Assembly (NCBI GenBank): GCA_932521025.1
Contig: OW051473.1
Span: 11,594,001 to 11,658,000 of the forward strand
Source of the DNA: Oscheius onirici
Lineage: Eukaryota > Nematoda > Chromadorea > Rhabditida > Rhabditidae
Length of the DNA: 64,000 nt
Direction: 5' to 3'
Part shown: one piece after another, positions 44,894 to 55,984 of the stretch
Layout of the letters: each line of letters opens with the position of its first letter
Position numbering within the stretch: the first letter of the stretch is position 1
Made by a program: the position numbers and the translations under genes
The notes under the pieces: model-generated
What the model was told of the DNA's origin: nothing
Seen by the model: the letters and a program-made list of their open reading frames with translations, nothing else
Databases searched by the model: none

Positions 44894-47599
44894 TTATAAG
44901 AAGAAGTAAAACTGATAGGACGTGTTGTAATCAGTTGGCAGGACTTTGGTCTTGTAGTTGTCTAACTGTAGACGAGCAGCGCCTGATTGTTGATGACGTT
45001 TACGACGGTAGGTAATTGCTTTGGCCAGGTACTCGCAAGAATGGTCAGCGGACACTTTGTTTCGGATTATTGCCGCTGATTCTGCCCACAAGTTAACAAA
45101 TGTGAGATTTCTTGCTTACATCTCTTCAAAAAGGGCTGGTAGAGGTATGTAGTAGTGGTATCTGCAAAATATTGTTTGTACACTGAACTCATTACTATTG
45201 AAAACGAACTCCAACGCGCGGTTCAAAACTTGGAGGCTCAAAGCAGAGAAAGACAAATGTTGTCATCCATTGTATTAATGTTGCAACGTGTCTGTCTGTA
45301 TATTTTTTAGAAGAAAAGCTTATCTTTTAGCATTAGCAAGGCGTACAAGAGCAAAAATCACTATTAATAGAAACGTTATGAATACAAACCGAGTTTTTAA
45401 ACCAAGAATTACAAAAAAACCGGTACCAAAAGTTTGTAAAACTTACCACAAAGCATCTCGTAGTGTGGCTTCAAGCCGGCTGCGTCGCTCCTTGAGAGAC
45501 CGGGAATTGAAGATTCGATTTCGCAAAAATCGTGAAAGCAAAATGTCAGCGCCCCGCTGGTTCGACGCTACTGAGCAATAATAGCCTGAACGGAAATAAT
45601 ATGTTGAATACGTGTCATCATCTTTGCCAGACGCTGTTGGTGCTATCAAAAACTGTTTTCTGAGCCTGCAAAGAACATTTTGAAGCAAAATTTTCAATCC
45701 CACGTTTTTAATCCAATATGTTTCAAACCTTCTCTAACACGTCTTCCCAGAGCCGTGTACTGACTATGGGATATATTCTGTGGAAAGCCAGGAAATTCTC
45801 CGACGATTCTTCGAACTTCTAATTGTTCCACTCCATAGCTGCTCATATTCTGAATTAATCAGTTGATTGATTCCGTTCCTTTTAGACCAACCAGTTTCCT
45901 GGGTACGTAATCGGCAAGAAACTTGTAGACGGTTGCCAATTTGGTTCCAATTGTCGTCAGATAGTCGTCGAATGCTTGAGGATCATTGGGGTATGTAAAA
46001 TTTACGCATAGAACAGCAGACATCAACTATTACAGTATTTCATGAACTGACAAAGGGGTATGATACACTTACCAGTCTGCTTGATTCTATTTGTATCAAA
46101 CTTTCATAGTAGGAAATTTTTACATCGTTGTATCTATTCCCATTGAACACGGCATCGGTAAGACACCTTAAGTTTGCTTGAAGTTCGTAATGTGTAAGAG
46201 TGTACTTTTCTCGTTTGTTTGGTCGCATGTGTTTGATAAATGCGAACAAGCCTTATTCCTTAAAAGGACCAGTCTAACCATTCGAATTTTCAAACCGTAC
46301 TAATGGAATCGAACGGCGGATCGAAAACATTACACGTTCATTGCCTGGCTTGACCATCACGCTGTGAGAGGGGGATAGGAATGGTATTTGAAAGCTCTAT
46401 CGGCCGCCTTCGAAGCCGGCAATACCATTTACCTACATTTCTTTCATTTCGGTTCTTTCATACTTCTTACCCAATCTGCTGATTTCATTTTACCCCGTTC
46501 CAGTCAAGCGGTTTTTCTCACATATTTACCAGTTAACCGGACTCTTGTTATCTCTAAAATGCTAAAGCGCAACGGTTTCTGTCTGTGTGCCCATCTATTG
46601 TGTCACGCTAACGCGTAAAGGCACCGGACTCAGCATGGTCGATAACCACAATAACAAATTAGTAAAAGAAAGCGTCTCGGAGCCGATTCAAACCCTGGAG
46701 GCTGTGTTCAAATTCTTAGGCTTTAGCGTGACAATAGACGCGGATTAACAGCTCGCGGACGCGGACATTGCTGCACTTTAGAGTAATAGAAATAGCTCTG
46801 TGGGGCCACACTTTTCTGTCTGTTCTTTACCATTTTCTGCAGCTTTGTTCTACCGAACAATTAATTAGATCTTTTCTAATTGTCGTTACCTTACCTGGGT
46901 CATCGGTTAAGAAGATAACAGGTTGCACAACCGCTTGTCTTGCCGCTTGTCTTACCAGATCGGACCCCCCCCCTCCCAGGAGACATTTTGGCAGAGCACT
47001 TTTCTGTACTTTGTAAAAATGTAAAAACCCGCACTTACCTGATATTTTTTGTTCAAATCTCGCAAGTTCCAGTAAACAGTCGGCAGTTGGGAGAGAGTAG
47101 ATCCGCGATTTCTAAAATACAGATCTACATAAATTGCCCTTGCGTCTCTGTGTGTCTGATAGACGTTAATGGGTTGGACGCTGGGACATGCGGGTTCGAT
47201 TCCGCCCCAAATTATTTTTTGAAAAAAGTTCTTTTGCATTTTTCATGGATTAGTTTTTTAAGTTTTATTTTCCTCAATTTTTCACTTTTGTAATGTTCTA
47301 CTGCTAAAAAAAGTAGAAGTCAAATCAACGAGTGTAGAACGTGAAAATCTCTAAAATTCAAACCTTTGTTTCAATGCGCGCACGACCCTGAATTTCCCTA
47401 ATCATCTAATCATGCATAATGAGACTACATATTCTAAACAATAGAAAAATAAAAACTTACTGTGCTTCAAACGTTTTTGCTGGCGGTAGATTTCAGTGAT
47501 GTTGAACTGTTCCTTCATTTGTAACCACAGATTCTCAATTTTCACAAAAACGAGCGTATTTGGCAGTGAACAGTTGCTCACGACACGTCGATATAAATA
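44894..47599 (-). CDS. Uncharacterised multi-exon gene
   Basis: A consistent run of minus-strand exons without a known domain. From upstream: about 47599-47460 (YLYRRVVSNCSLPNTLVFV, then WLQMKEQFNITEIYRQQK); 46249-46080 (MRPNKREKYTLTHYELQANL through KISYYESLIQIESSRL); 45990-45870 (NDPQAFDDYLTTIGTKLA, YKFLADYVPRKLVGLKGT); 45850-45715 (YGVEQLEVRRIVGEFPGF through GRRVREGLKHIGLKTW); 45660-45443 (FLIAPTASGKDDDTYSTYYF, then LEATLRDALW); and 45110-44894 (LWAESAAIIRNKVSADHSC, a basic stretch, then LPTDYNTSYQFYF). Each is bounded by GT/AG-like sites, and the composition is protein-like. Joins between the exons were not all verified in frame, and no start was found. It may be two genes. Repeat insertions (Helitron-like ends) fall in its introns. 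Confidence 0.4.
46544..46660 (+). repeat. Helitron-like left end fragment
   Basis: TCTCTAAAATGCTAAAGCGC and the AACGGTTTCTGTCTGTGTG that follows match the left ends of the elements at 6087 and 54442. CACGCTAACGCGTAA is shared with 54442. No matching right end is seen close by, so this is a truncated copy. It starts after an A or T, as Helitrons prefer. Confidence 0.45.
47130..47280 (+). repeat. Helitron-like internal fragment with B-box-like core
   Basis: GTCTCTGTGTGTCTGATAGACG, TTGGACGCTGGGACATGCGGG, then TTCGATTCCGCCCCAAATT and AAAAAGTTCTTTTGCA. The same series occurs in the element at 54442 (TTTGGACGCCGACGAGACAC, CCCCAAATTTTTT, AAAAGTTCTTTTGCC) and a shorter version is near 49345-49420. 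Confidence 0.45.
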
Positions 47600-47799
47600 C
47601 TAAAATAAGCTTTAATAATTAGAACATTTTTACTCTTTGGAGGTAAATTGCTCATTTAGGTGTGATGAGAACTTTCGCCTATTTTTGTTATTAGTAGGAG
47701 TGAATAGTATAGGTGAAAGTATAATCTCATCCCAAAATTATTATTTTCGCTTTTTCGACGTTTTGCGCTCATTTTTCGATTTCCAAATCAGGTTTAATC

Positions 47800-48170
47800 A
47801 ATTCTGCATTAAATTGTACATCAGAGATATACATCCGTATGGCCGTATGGCTGTCATATATGGGTGTGAAACATGGACACTCTCTGAACACGATAGAGAA
47901 CAACTCCGAATTGTACAGCCAAAATGGAACTAAGGATGCTCAGTATTACAAGGTTTCACCGGTGGACTAACGAAAGGATAAGAGCTATCACGAGAATGCT
48001 TGACTGAACTACAGTGGTAGATCGGCGAAAACTCAATTGGGCTCGGAAGATTGCCTAAGGTGAAGAGACTTTCTCAAAAAATGCTTTGATACACCTTGGC
48101 GAAATGCTCCAAACGAAGAACGGAATAGAGTCATTGTCCAACATAGATAATTCTACGATTTGGCAATAAA
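47800..48170 (+). pseudogene. LINE reverse-transcriptase C-terminal remnant
   Basis: Reads VIYGCETWTLSEHDREQLRI and continues across a frameshift and stops with RFHRWTNERIRAITRML-like sequence. This is the YG-x-E-T-W thumb motif and following helix of RTE/CR1-like non-LTR retrotransposons. Frames are broken, so it is inactive. It is a short, old fragment. Confidence 0.6.
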
Positions 48171-48817
48171 TAATAATAGCACCCCGGTTTATTTGGTTTT
48201 GCCTTCCATTGCGTGTTTAGCCTAAAGTCGCGCGTAGCGCACGTCAACGGCATTTTCAAGTTTCTGCACCAATTTTATCGGATTCAGGGCAAAACCACTC
48301 AAAAATACGGTAGAACCAGCCAGCCAATTTTGCAATTACCCACTCGCTTTAAAGCAGCTGGTTTCAGACTGTACCTCGGCCATTGCCTCAACGCCGTTGT
48401 TTCCTTCGCAGAACAGCAATAATTGTCTCAAAAACAAAGCTGAAATTTTACTTTCACATTGAAACATTTAAAGGGGCACTAGCGGGGTGACAAAGGTGAA
48501 GCATACGGCAAACCGTGTACATGTACTGTTTTCAGGCGCACCCGTCCGACATGGCAAGTCAAACGACAGCTTTAAATCGTTTTAACTGAAACACTTTTGC
48601 GCGTAGCGCGGGTGGTTTGGTTTCCCGGTGGCGTAGTACGGGGCGTTGAAAACAGAAAATCGCGATATTTCGGATCCCGTTCAACCAATCGGCCTGAATT
48701 TTTCCCTATGAAAATGACCACCACAATTATAGACCACATTGAGCTCGGTTAGTACCGATTTTTAGGGGATCTCGGGCTCGAATTCTTTCGGGTGAAAACC
48801 TTTTTTTTTACAATTTG

Positions 48818-49101
48818 ATACACCCCGCCACTCTATCGTCATTTTCACCCTGAAGAAAAAGTTTTCGAGCTTTGTGATGTTGTGCAATATTGAAGAGGAG
48901 ATCGAGGGCTACATTTTTACCGAACATTGTAAAACATATTGGAAAATAGCTGTGAATATTGAATGCGCAGCTATTAGCCGAAGAATAATTTGTAATGCTT
49001 TGCGATGTTCTGTAAAAATGTAGCCCTCGATCTCCTCTTCAATATTGCAGAACATCACAAAGCGCGAAAACTTTTTTTTCGATAGAAGTAGCGGGGTGTA
49101 T
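48818..49101. mobile_element. Hairpin MITE
   Basis: The left arm runs from TACACCCCGC through AATATTGAAGAGGAGATCGA to TTTTTACCGAAC. The right arm is its complement, ending GCGGGGTGTA. Each arm is about 100 bp with a loop of about 80 bp. It is probably a TA-flanked foldback element without coding capacity. Confidence 0.75.
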
Positions 49102-49569
49102 GTGCAGGAGGAAAAATGGCGGAATGGCTTTGGAAAATTGAAAATAGCGTCGCAAAATACTAAAAACACATTTTTCTATCTATAGCCCGCGTCATAATTT
49201 TTGATTGTGGTGACAAATTGGGGCTGACATGTAGTAGGTGTCATTTTGAAGAGCTCGTCGGGCTGAGTAATAATATTCAATAAAAACAGGGGGTCACGAG
49301 CCTCGTTTTCAAGTTTTTAAGCACTTTTAAGTTTTTAACAAAAAAGTTGGTGTATTGCTAAGAGGCGCGCAACCCTGGTTCGACCACCTCGGCGAAAAAA
49401 TTTTTGCATTTTATTTTTAGCTTGCAAATAGTATCTACACAGCGTCATAACTTTAAAAAGTAACGTACAGTAACAGTGACCGCTTAATATTTTTCACTAG
49501 TTCCCTTAGGAATATGAGTCCAACTTGTTGCGTTTTCTTCGGTGTTACAATCAGGTTTTCCTGAGAAGA

Positions 49570-49925
49570 CGATAAAAATCCTATGAGAAAAGACGAGGAT
49601 TTGGCTTTTGTAAGAGATATTGTTCTCTTTTTGTCCAGTTGCGTAGTTTACACAAAAATATTGTTCTCTTTTTGTCCGGTTGAATTCAATAAAACAAGGG
49701 GTAAAGACAAATCCGTTCTTCTTCATAGAATCCATTTTTTCACAAATCCAGATGTTAGATCTGGATCTGTGAAAAAGTGGATTCTTTGAAGAGAAAAGGA
49801 TGTCTTTGCCCTGCGTTCAACTGACAGAACAAAAAGAGAACAATAACGTGTCTGAACTGCGTAACCTAACAAAAAGAGAACAATATTTCCTACAAAAGTC
49901 AAATCCACGTCTTTTCTCAAGAGAT
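49570..49925. repeat. Imperfect 160-bp palindrome with repeated TTGTTCTCTTTTTGT motif
   Basis: About 49576-49760 and 49764-49918 are inverted copies meeting near 49760 (ATCCAGATGTTAGATCTGGAT). Each arm holds two TTGTTCTCTTTTTGTCC motifs about 43 bp apart. A third, direct copy of an arm lies at 50310-50470. Confidence 0.7.
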
Positions 49926-50309
49926 CACTCTTTTATCGTTCAGTATCTTACAACTAGTCGTCACTAGTCGGAGAGAGTTGGACAAATTGACTCTCAGCGA
50001 AAATTGAACGAGCCATTGGACAAGTTCCACTCCGAAGGCGTCAAGGAAAAACTAGAGCATTTGGTGCTTTCAGTTGTTTGCAGATTTGTAAAGGAAATCA
50101 ATTATAGAATAGAGGCCACGGTTTTGGAGTCAGGGAAACATCATGGAGTAAAAATTACTGCCGTAAATTTGAAAATAGAAACCCATGGGCTTCTAATAGA
50201 GGTTTTGCTGTATAATCTTTTCAGAAACGTACTCAAAAACGGTTCGATTCCCTTTATTATTCCTTAGCAACTCTTGTAATTTTCATACGATGACTGAAAG
50301 GTAAAACAT

Positions 50310-50470
50310 CTCATGAGAAAACGTGGATTTGATGTTGTTCTCTTTTTGTCAGGTTACGCAGTTCAGACACATTATTGTTCTCTTTTTGTTCGGTCAGTTA
50401 AACGCAGGGCAAAGACAAATCCCTTCTTCTTCAAAGAATCCATTTTTTCACAGATCCAGATTGTTCCCTT
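50310..50470 (+). repeat. Third copy of the palindrome arm
   Basis: Starts with CATGAGAAAACGTGGATTTG and shares TTGTTCTCTTTTTGTCAGG, TTAAACGCAGGGCAAAGACA, and AATCCATTTTTTCACAGATC with the arms at 49570-49925. It lies downstream of a plus-strand frame (50004-50267) without recognisable domain. Confidence 0.65.
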
Positions 50471-51097
50471 TTTGTTAAAATTTGTAGAATTTACGAATAG
50501 CCATATACTAACAAAAAGAGTGGAAGCTGTTCGGTCTTTGTCGGCACTTTCCGGTTCTTGTTTGCACCGAGACAAGATAGAGCCTGGGCAGGGTAAGGAG
50601 CGTACATTGTCGAGATCATTATTACGAGAATGACTGGATCGAGACTGTGCCAAGACCGCAGTCTATAGCGGTCAAGCTCGGCTAGAGTCTCTTACAACCA
50701 AGCTTATAGGAGTGCTGTTAGTAACGGTGTTTGCCCCACCTCTCCATTTGAGCAGAATCGGAGAGATTTTGTTCCATGAACTCTGGCAAACTACCCCGTG
50801 CCACTTTACAGGGCCATGGAAAAAGACGATCAACAAGTTCAATGATCTACAGAAGTGGAAAACAACTATACTCGCTCGTTTCTAAAATAACAGGGCTTTG
50901 TCCTATCAACAAGGCTTGACTAAAATCAAAACAACAACTTTTGCTCCTCCGCTTGATCGTGTCGAATGTCCAAAAAAAAAAATGTTGCCAGAGCGTGGCT
51001 AAAGTTAATTTCTACTCAAAACATTTTAGCAAAAAAGTTTACAGAAGGGCGGAATCGAACCCGGGTCGTGTGGGTGGAGTGGCGACCTTTAGCAATA

Positions 51098-51830
51098 CAG
51101 GGTGGGCCAAAATTATAGCAACCGCGGGCTTACTACTCAAACTCAAACTTTTAGGTATTTTCGTTCTTTCAGATGTCCTGTGTATAATTTCGGCCGATTA
51201 TTTAACTTGTTTTCTACCCAAAACCATCTCCAACTTATATATTTTTGGAATTGTGAAGCTATCAATCGATTTTCAGTTTACTGTCTAGTTGCGATAAACT
51301 GGTCTCTCGGCGCCCGACATCTAGAGTCGTCTAGTGCTCACCAAAAGTGATATATATCACAACAAGATAACATTTTAGTGCGTTAGGTATGATTTCCCAC
51401 TGAAATGGCTGTGAAACACCGATACATGCCAACGCAGGAACCGATATAAGGGAGGTGCGCTCGCATTTCAAGCCAAAAATACCGATTTTGAACTGTTTAA
51501 TCTAGACTTCAGACTAAATAATTACTGTTGCTAGTGTAGTAGATGCATGTTACAGCCTTAAATAACAGAAAATAAGAGTTTGGTAGAGAGTTTTCGTCAA
51601 AATAGCCTGAACATAACTGGATTTTTTACCACTGTGGGCGCAGCGGTGAATACTGATCCAAACTGTTTCGAGGTCTGACTCGCCACCAAAACTGATTCAA
51701 ATGAAGTCTAACGTTGATAATGGGTTGAAATAAATCAAAGAATATTTGTTATATGTTCAATTTACATCTGGTCCTTTTTCCCGCCTTCCACGAACATTCT
51801 TCTGAGTTGCTATAATTTTGGCCCACCTTG
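51098..51830. mobile_element. Mariner-type non-autonomous element
   Basis: The left end is CAGGGTGGGCCAAAATTATA and the right end TATAATTTTGGCCCACCTTG is its near-perfect complement, each flanked by TA (51096-51097 and 51831-51832). GGGTGGGCCAAAATTATAGC is typical of mariner termini. The 733-bp interior has no transposase frame, only short chance frames, so it depends on a partner. Confidence 0.82.
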
Positions 51831-52189
51831 TACACTAACTTTTTGAATGAAATTTTTCTAAGTCCGAAAATGCAGGGGGTGAGCATATGATCCGGGCCTC
51901 AAATCGAAAATCGAAAAGACCCCTCCTGTAGAGTCGGAAAAGTTACATCGATAGCTTAATTTTCAGCCTTGTAGGTCAAAAAATGAGAGCGCAAATCGCG
52001 TACAAAGGACGGCGGACGACGGACGTTTTGGAAAAAGAAAATTTCTGCTAACTTTTTTGTTCTTCGACCAAATTTCTTTAAAATAAGTTTCTAGGGGTAA
52101 CATTTTACGCTGAATCCGATAAAATTGATCCCGAAACCTGAAAATGCACTAATGGAAGGCAAAGCCAAATCCACCTATAAGCTAACGTA

Positions 52190-52870
52190 AGGACTGAAGA
52201 AGGTCGGACTTGACATAAATCATACGAAAACAGTCGCAATGACCAGTACAAAAGGACGTGGACCGCTATCTATCCAAGGAGAGACTATCAGGTTTGTTGA
52301 TTCCTTCATCTTCCTGGGCACAAGGATATCCATTCCTGTAAGCGACATTGCTGAGGTCAAGAGACGGATCGGACTGGGCTATTGGAAGTTTAACGAACAT
52401 AGCAAACTTCTTTGCGATCAAACTCTTCCACTGGCCAAAAAAGATACTTTTTCGAATCAGTGATTACCCCGGTCGTGATGTTTGGAGCTGAAACCTGGTG
52501 TCTCAATAAGACAGAGAGACATTGTCTGGAAGTAGCTCAGCATAGGATGGAAAGAAGACTCCTCGGAATATCTCTGCTAATAGACGAATGAGCGATTGAG
52601 ACGAGTCACTAGGCTAAAGGATTAGAACAAGCTAGCTATTAGCAAGAAACTCAGCTGGGCTCAACGAATCAGATCGACGAAACCAACACGATGGGCAAAG
52701 CGAGTGACTGAATGAATTCCTAGACAAGGTACAAGACGAGCAACGGTGTAGATGGATGGACGATGTAAGAGAGCAAGCTGGACACATGTGGTGGAGGCGA
52801 ACTGCTGAGGAATGCAAAAATCTCAGAGATGCCCTCGTCGATATCAGACGTGATCAGCAAATAAATAGAA
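52190..52870 (+). pseudogene. RTE-like LINE reverse-transcriptase C-terminal remnant
   Basis: Reads in turn VGLDINHTKTVAM, LSIQGETIRFVDSFIFLGT, VSDIAEVKRRIGLGYWKF, then after a frameshift MFGAETWCLNKTERHCLEVA and MERRLLGISLL, then SWAQRIR, RWAKRVTE and VWMDDVREQAGHMWWRRTAEE. This is the fingers/thumb and C-terminal part of an RTE/CR1-like LINE reverse transcriptase (F-LG, GAETW and W-A-R motifs in order). Stops and frameshifts make it a dead copy. It is a different subfamily from the fragment at 47800. Confidence 0.75.
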
Positions 52871-53120
52871 TAGAATCACCGGAATCAGAGAAAACTTCTG
52901 ATTACTGTGGCGAAAGTCGATTTTCGATTGGTTTGGGGTTCTGTTCAAACACTTCTCTTGTTAGGCTATCTCTAGAAGCATACAGATTGCCAGGAAGTTT
53001 TGTATTAGATAAGTTCTGGAGCTCTATAGCATTGCAGAACATTCCGAAGCTTGAAAAAACTTCTTTAAAATTGCTTCAATCTTAGTTGGCAACTTTTGGC
53101 TTATATGTTGCAGTTGCACC

Positions 53121-54070
53121 AGCCTTCCTGTGCACAGGAACAGGCTGTCTGGTTTTGTGCTTCAAAAGTTTAAGTTTTCCCCAGTCGGTCCAGTTTTGCC
53201 AAAAGTGGCGTTTTGAAAGCATCACACCTCCGTTTAAAGGGACAGTCCCATTATAGTCGTGCAGCCGTGCAGGGGTAATAGGCCAACTGCGTGGCGGGTC
53301 CCACAGCAAATTTTATTTTTGCGTTTTTCTCGGTCTACACTACTTTTTTCGATTTTTACTTGTTTCTAATCGATTTCTCGTCAAAAATCACCTCTAAAAT
53401 GAGGGGTGGAACGTCAAAATTGGAAGACTACGACATGTGATTTATCCCCTTCCCTTGCCCCAACTTGAGCATGGTTTTTTGTTATAGGCATTTCAAATTT
53501 TTTTGCCCCCCGTGGTTAATGTGACTTTAACCTCTGCCACTGTTTCTGGATTCAGGCAAGTCTCAAGCCAGTTATGTACCATATAACGCACCAATGGTGG
53601 CTTGGGGGTGTTACTCTGCAGCCCAGAGAGGTGTAATTTCAGCTTAAGACAGGGAACGTGTTCTAATTGAGACTTTCTCCTTGCTCTTCCTAATTTTACG
53701 GCTTTATAGCACTATCGTCCCGGTCATTGGCAAAGCCTTAAGTGCATATGTGTTTAGACCAAATTTAGCCATAGTAAAATCGCACTCTGCTCCCCCTCGC
53801 TTTCCCTTTCCCTACCAATGTTTGTCTCATACAACAAATGAATATATCTATCTATCAATATGATGTTCTACAATCTGATAGCTCTTGACAAGCTCTTTTC
53901 AATGCCGTCGGAAAATCGAAGCTATCTCAAACAGTCACTGAGATATGAAGGTTTAAAAACGCCTACTTTTGGCAAAAAAAAAACAAAAAAAAATAAGCCT
54001 AAGCCGACTGGGAAAACTTAAAATTTTGAAGCACAAAACCAGACAGTCTGTTCCTGTGCACAGGAATGCG
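53121..54070. mobile_element. Foldback element carrying a second repeat
   Basis: The left arm (about 53121-53220: TTCCTGTGCACAGGAACAGG, CTGTCTGGTTTTGTGCTTC, AAGTTTTCCCCAGTCGG) is inverted at about 53970-54070. Between the arms lies the repeat at 53486-53860. Just outside the left arm is TATATGTTGCAGTTG, like the end of the Ginger-like element at 23444. Confidence 0.65.
53486..53860 (+). repeat. Dispersed repeat, copy 1
   Basis: Matches 55985-56380 in inverted orientation over about 375 bp: AATTTTACGGCTTTATAGCA, AAATTTAGCCATAGTAAAAT, CTACCAATGTTTGTCTCATA. It ends in an A-rich, ATCT-repeated tail (AATGAATATATCTATCTATC), like the 3-prime end of an RTE-type retrotransposon or a SINE. Confidence 0.7.
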
Positions 54071-54441
54071 GCCTATAAACTTCAGTGGAAGATGAGTATT
54101 GAGAAGCCGGGAGTTAGCTATATGACGGAGTTATGAGCAAAGTACATGAAAAAATACCAAAAATTCCATCAATAAATCGACCCGTAAAACCAGATGATTC
54201 AATCAAATTGGCTGATATTTTGGGGTAATATTGGCTTTTCATATGCCTACTTTGAGCCAGAAAATCAGACCCGATCAATGTATCTACGCGGCGCTAGGGT
54301 GACTGACTAACTAATTAGTGTACCCCCCTATATGGGCTAAAGGCTTAGCTAAGCCCAAAACAACCAAACATGGCTTGTGAATTTGTTTTCAAGTGTATTT
54401 TTCTGATTTTTTCGGTCGTTTTGGTATCCAAACGTGCCAAA

Positions 54442-54824
54442 TCTCTCTACTACTAAAGCGCAATGGTGTCTGTCCGTCTGTCTGTGGCTGGCCTATTGTC
54501 ACGCTAACGCGTAAGAGTTTGGACGCCGACGAGACACCCGGGTTCCATTCCACCCCAAATTTTTTTTCTCGAAAAGTTCTTTTGCCAAATTTTTCCTAGG
54601 GTTATTTTTTATGCTGAATCCGAATATTTTAAAATATCGGCAAAATTTTTCACCCCCGCGCACCTACAGCCCCTTTTTTGGAAAAACTAGGAATTCTCCA
54701 AAAATCGTTTATATTGAGGGTTTTCTAGGGTAACCGACCATGCTGAGTTCGCATACCATAAAAGTAAATGTGTAGAGAGTACGCGGGCGGCGACAGCCGT
54801 CAAAGACGGCTGGTAGCATACTAT
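54442..54824 (+). mobile_element. Helitron-like non-autonomous element
   Basis: The left end TCTCTCTACTACTAAAGCGC is preceded by A. The right end has the hairpin CAGCCGTCAAAGACGGCTG, followed by GTAGCATACTATT. Compare the element at 6087-6628 (hairpin then TGGTCCATTCTATT). The length of about 383 bp, the lack of inverted repeats and the 3-prime hairpin fit a small Helitron. The exact 3-prime terminus is uncertain. Confidence 0.5.
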
Positions 54825-55207
54825 TCTATAATAATAAAAGAAAAATTTTATGCCTCAGTTATTATCGTATTTGTTTTGCTCCATAAATATCGACAGCGCT
54901 TTGACATGCTGTGTGATAAGAAGCGATAAAAAGGTATGGATCACTTAATGTTGCGATCTATTGGAAATGAGACCAGAGTCGATGAAAAAACGGAAAAAAT
55001 ATCTCTGATTAATGATAACTTATGAAAAGTCCAGCAGAAAATACAATCAGATTAGATATGACAAGTAAAAAGACTATCATCTTCTATCGTTCAAAAAGTC
55101 GATTTGAAAGGGCATGCTGTTCAAGTTGTTCCGAAAGAGCTTTAGGGACTGGCTTGAAAGCGCAATTTAGTATTTTCTCGCGCTCAAGACGGCGTTTTGC
55201 CGGCTGA

Positions 55208-55714
55208 CTAAAAACAGACAATGTGGCGAAAGAATGAATGACAAAGCCGCATGTACACATTTCTTGACTTTCGAAACAAAAAAAAAAGAAACAGTTCGTA
55301 GTTTTGCAAATCGTCGGTATTTCCATATTGGCAGGGTGCATAGACGCAATATATGGACACTCTCCTTTGATTCAGGCAGATACGTAGTCGTGATATCCTT
55401 GGCGATAGAGCGTCAAAGCATTCCACATAGTCCTTGATCCTCGAACTAACCAGGAAAGCGGTGCCCGACTGAGAAGATACAGCTGTAGGCCCGGATTGGT
55501 AGAGTCGGTACGATGAATCAGACAGATCCGTGACAGCGTATCCAGGCAGTCGGCATTCGGAGAGTCCTATTATATCTGCATCGAATTCTTTCAAAGACTC
55601 TTGCAGCTCTACTAGGCGGGTCTGAGCAGCCAATCTTCGAACGTTCAGTGTACAGATGGTCAATTTAGACGATGTCCTTCGGTTAGAGGTATCTCTTCGA
55701 GTAGTAGCAACCAT
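55208..55714 (-). pseudogene. LINE apurinic endonuclease-domain fragment
   Basis: Reads KLTICTLNVRRLAAQTRLVE, then LKEFDADIIGLSECRLPGYA, TAFLVSSRIKDYVECF and RISRLRICLNQRRVSIYCVY, with APC. These are the N-L-R, D-x-x-x-L-x-E and V-Y-A-P motifs of the endonuclease at the start of RTE-like LINE ORFs. The frame dissolves after the VYAP motif, so the active-site GDxN segment and the reverse transcriptase are absent. Confidence 0.78.
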
Positions 55715-55984
55715 CCCTCCTGCTAAGGTTCTGGGATGGGAGTCTTGTTATTCCTCCTTGATAGGCAGACGACGGCTCCGGTAGAATTTATTCCAGGTAG
55801 AGAAAAGAATATGGTCTGATCAATTGCTTTTACTTTTAATTGCTTGTATTTTCACAAGCTGTGGGAGTGTTTCTACAAGCGCTCCTCAGCGATTCTACCA
55901 AGGCCGGAATCTCGATCCTGTATAGAGATCAGAGGCCCTAGTTCAAAAATTTCGAGCACCAGGTGAAAAGGTGAAATTTAGAAA

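Larger units (their letters stand above)
48191..52170. repeat. Inverted repeats of about 90 bp, 3.9 kb apart
   Basis: 48191-48290 (ATTTGGTTTTGCCTTCCATT ... AATTTTATCGGATTCAG) is the imperfect reverse complement of about 52085-52170 (CTGAATCCGATAAAATTGAT ... AATGGAAGGCAAAGCCAAAT, 19 of 20 matching at the outer edge). They enclose a hairpin element, a palindromic repeat set and a mariner-type element. They may be ends of one large composite or two copies of a family. A related piece (ATGCTGAATCCGAA) is near 54612. Confidence 0.5.

Noticed and set aside
45288-45581. Basic 97-codon plus-strand frame
   Set aside because: It is antisense to a better-supported exon of the uncharacterised minus-strand gene.
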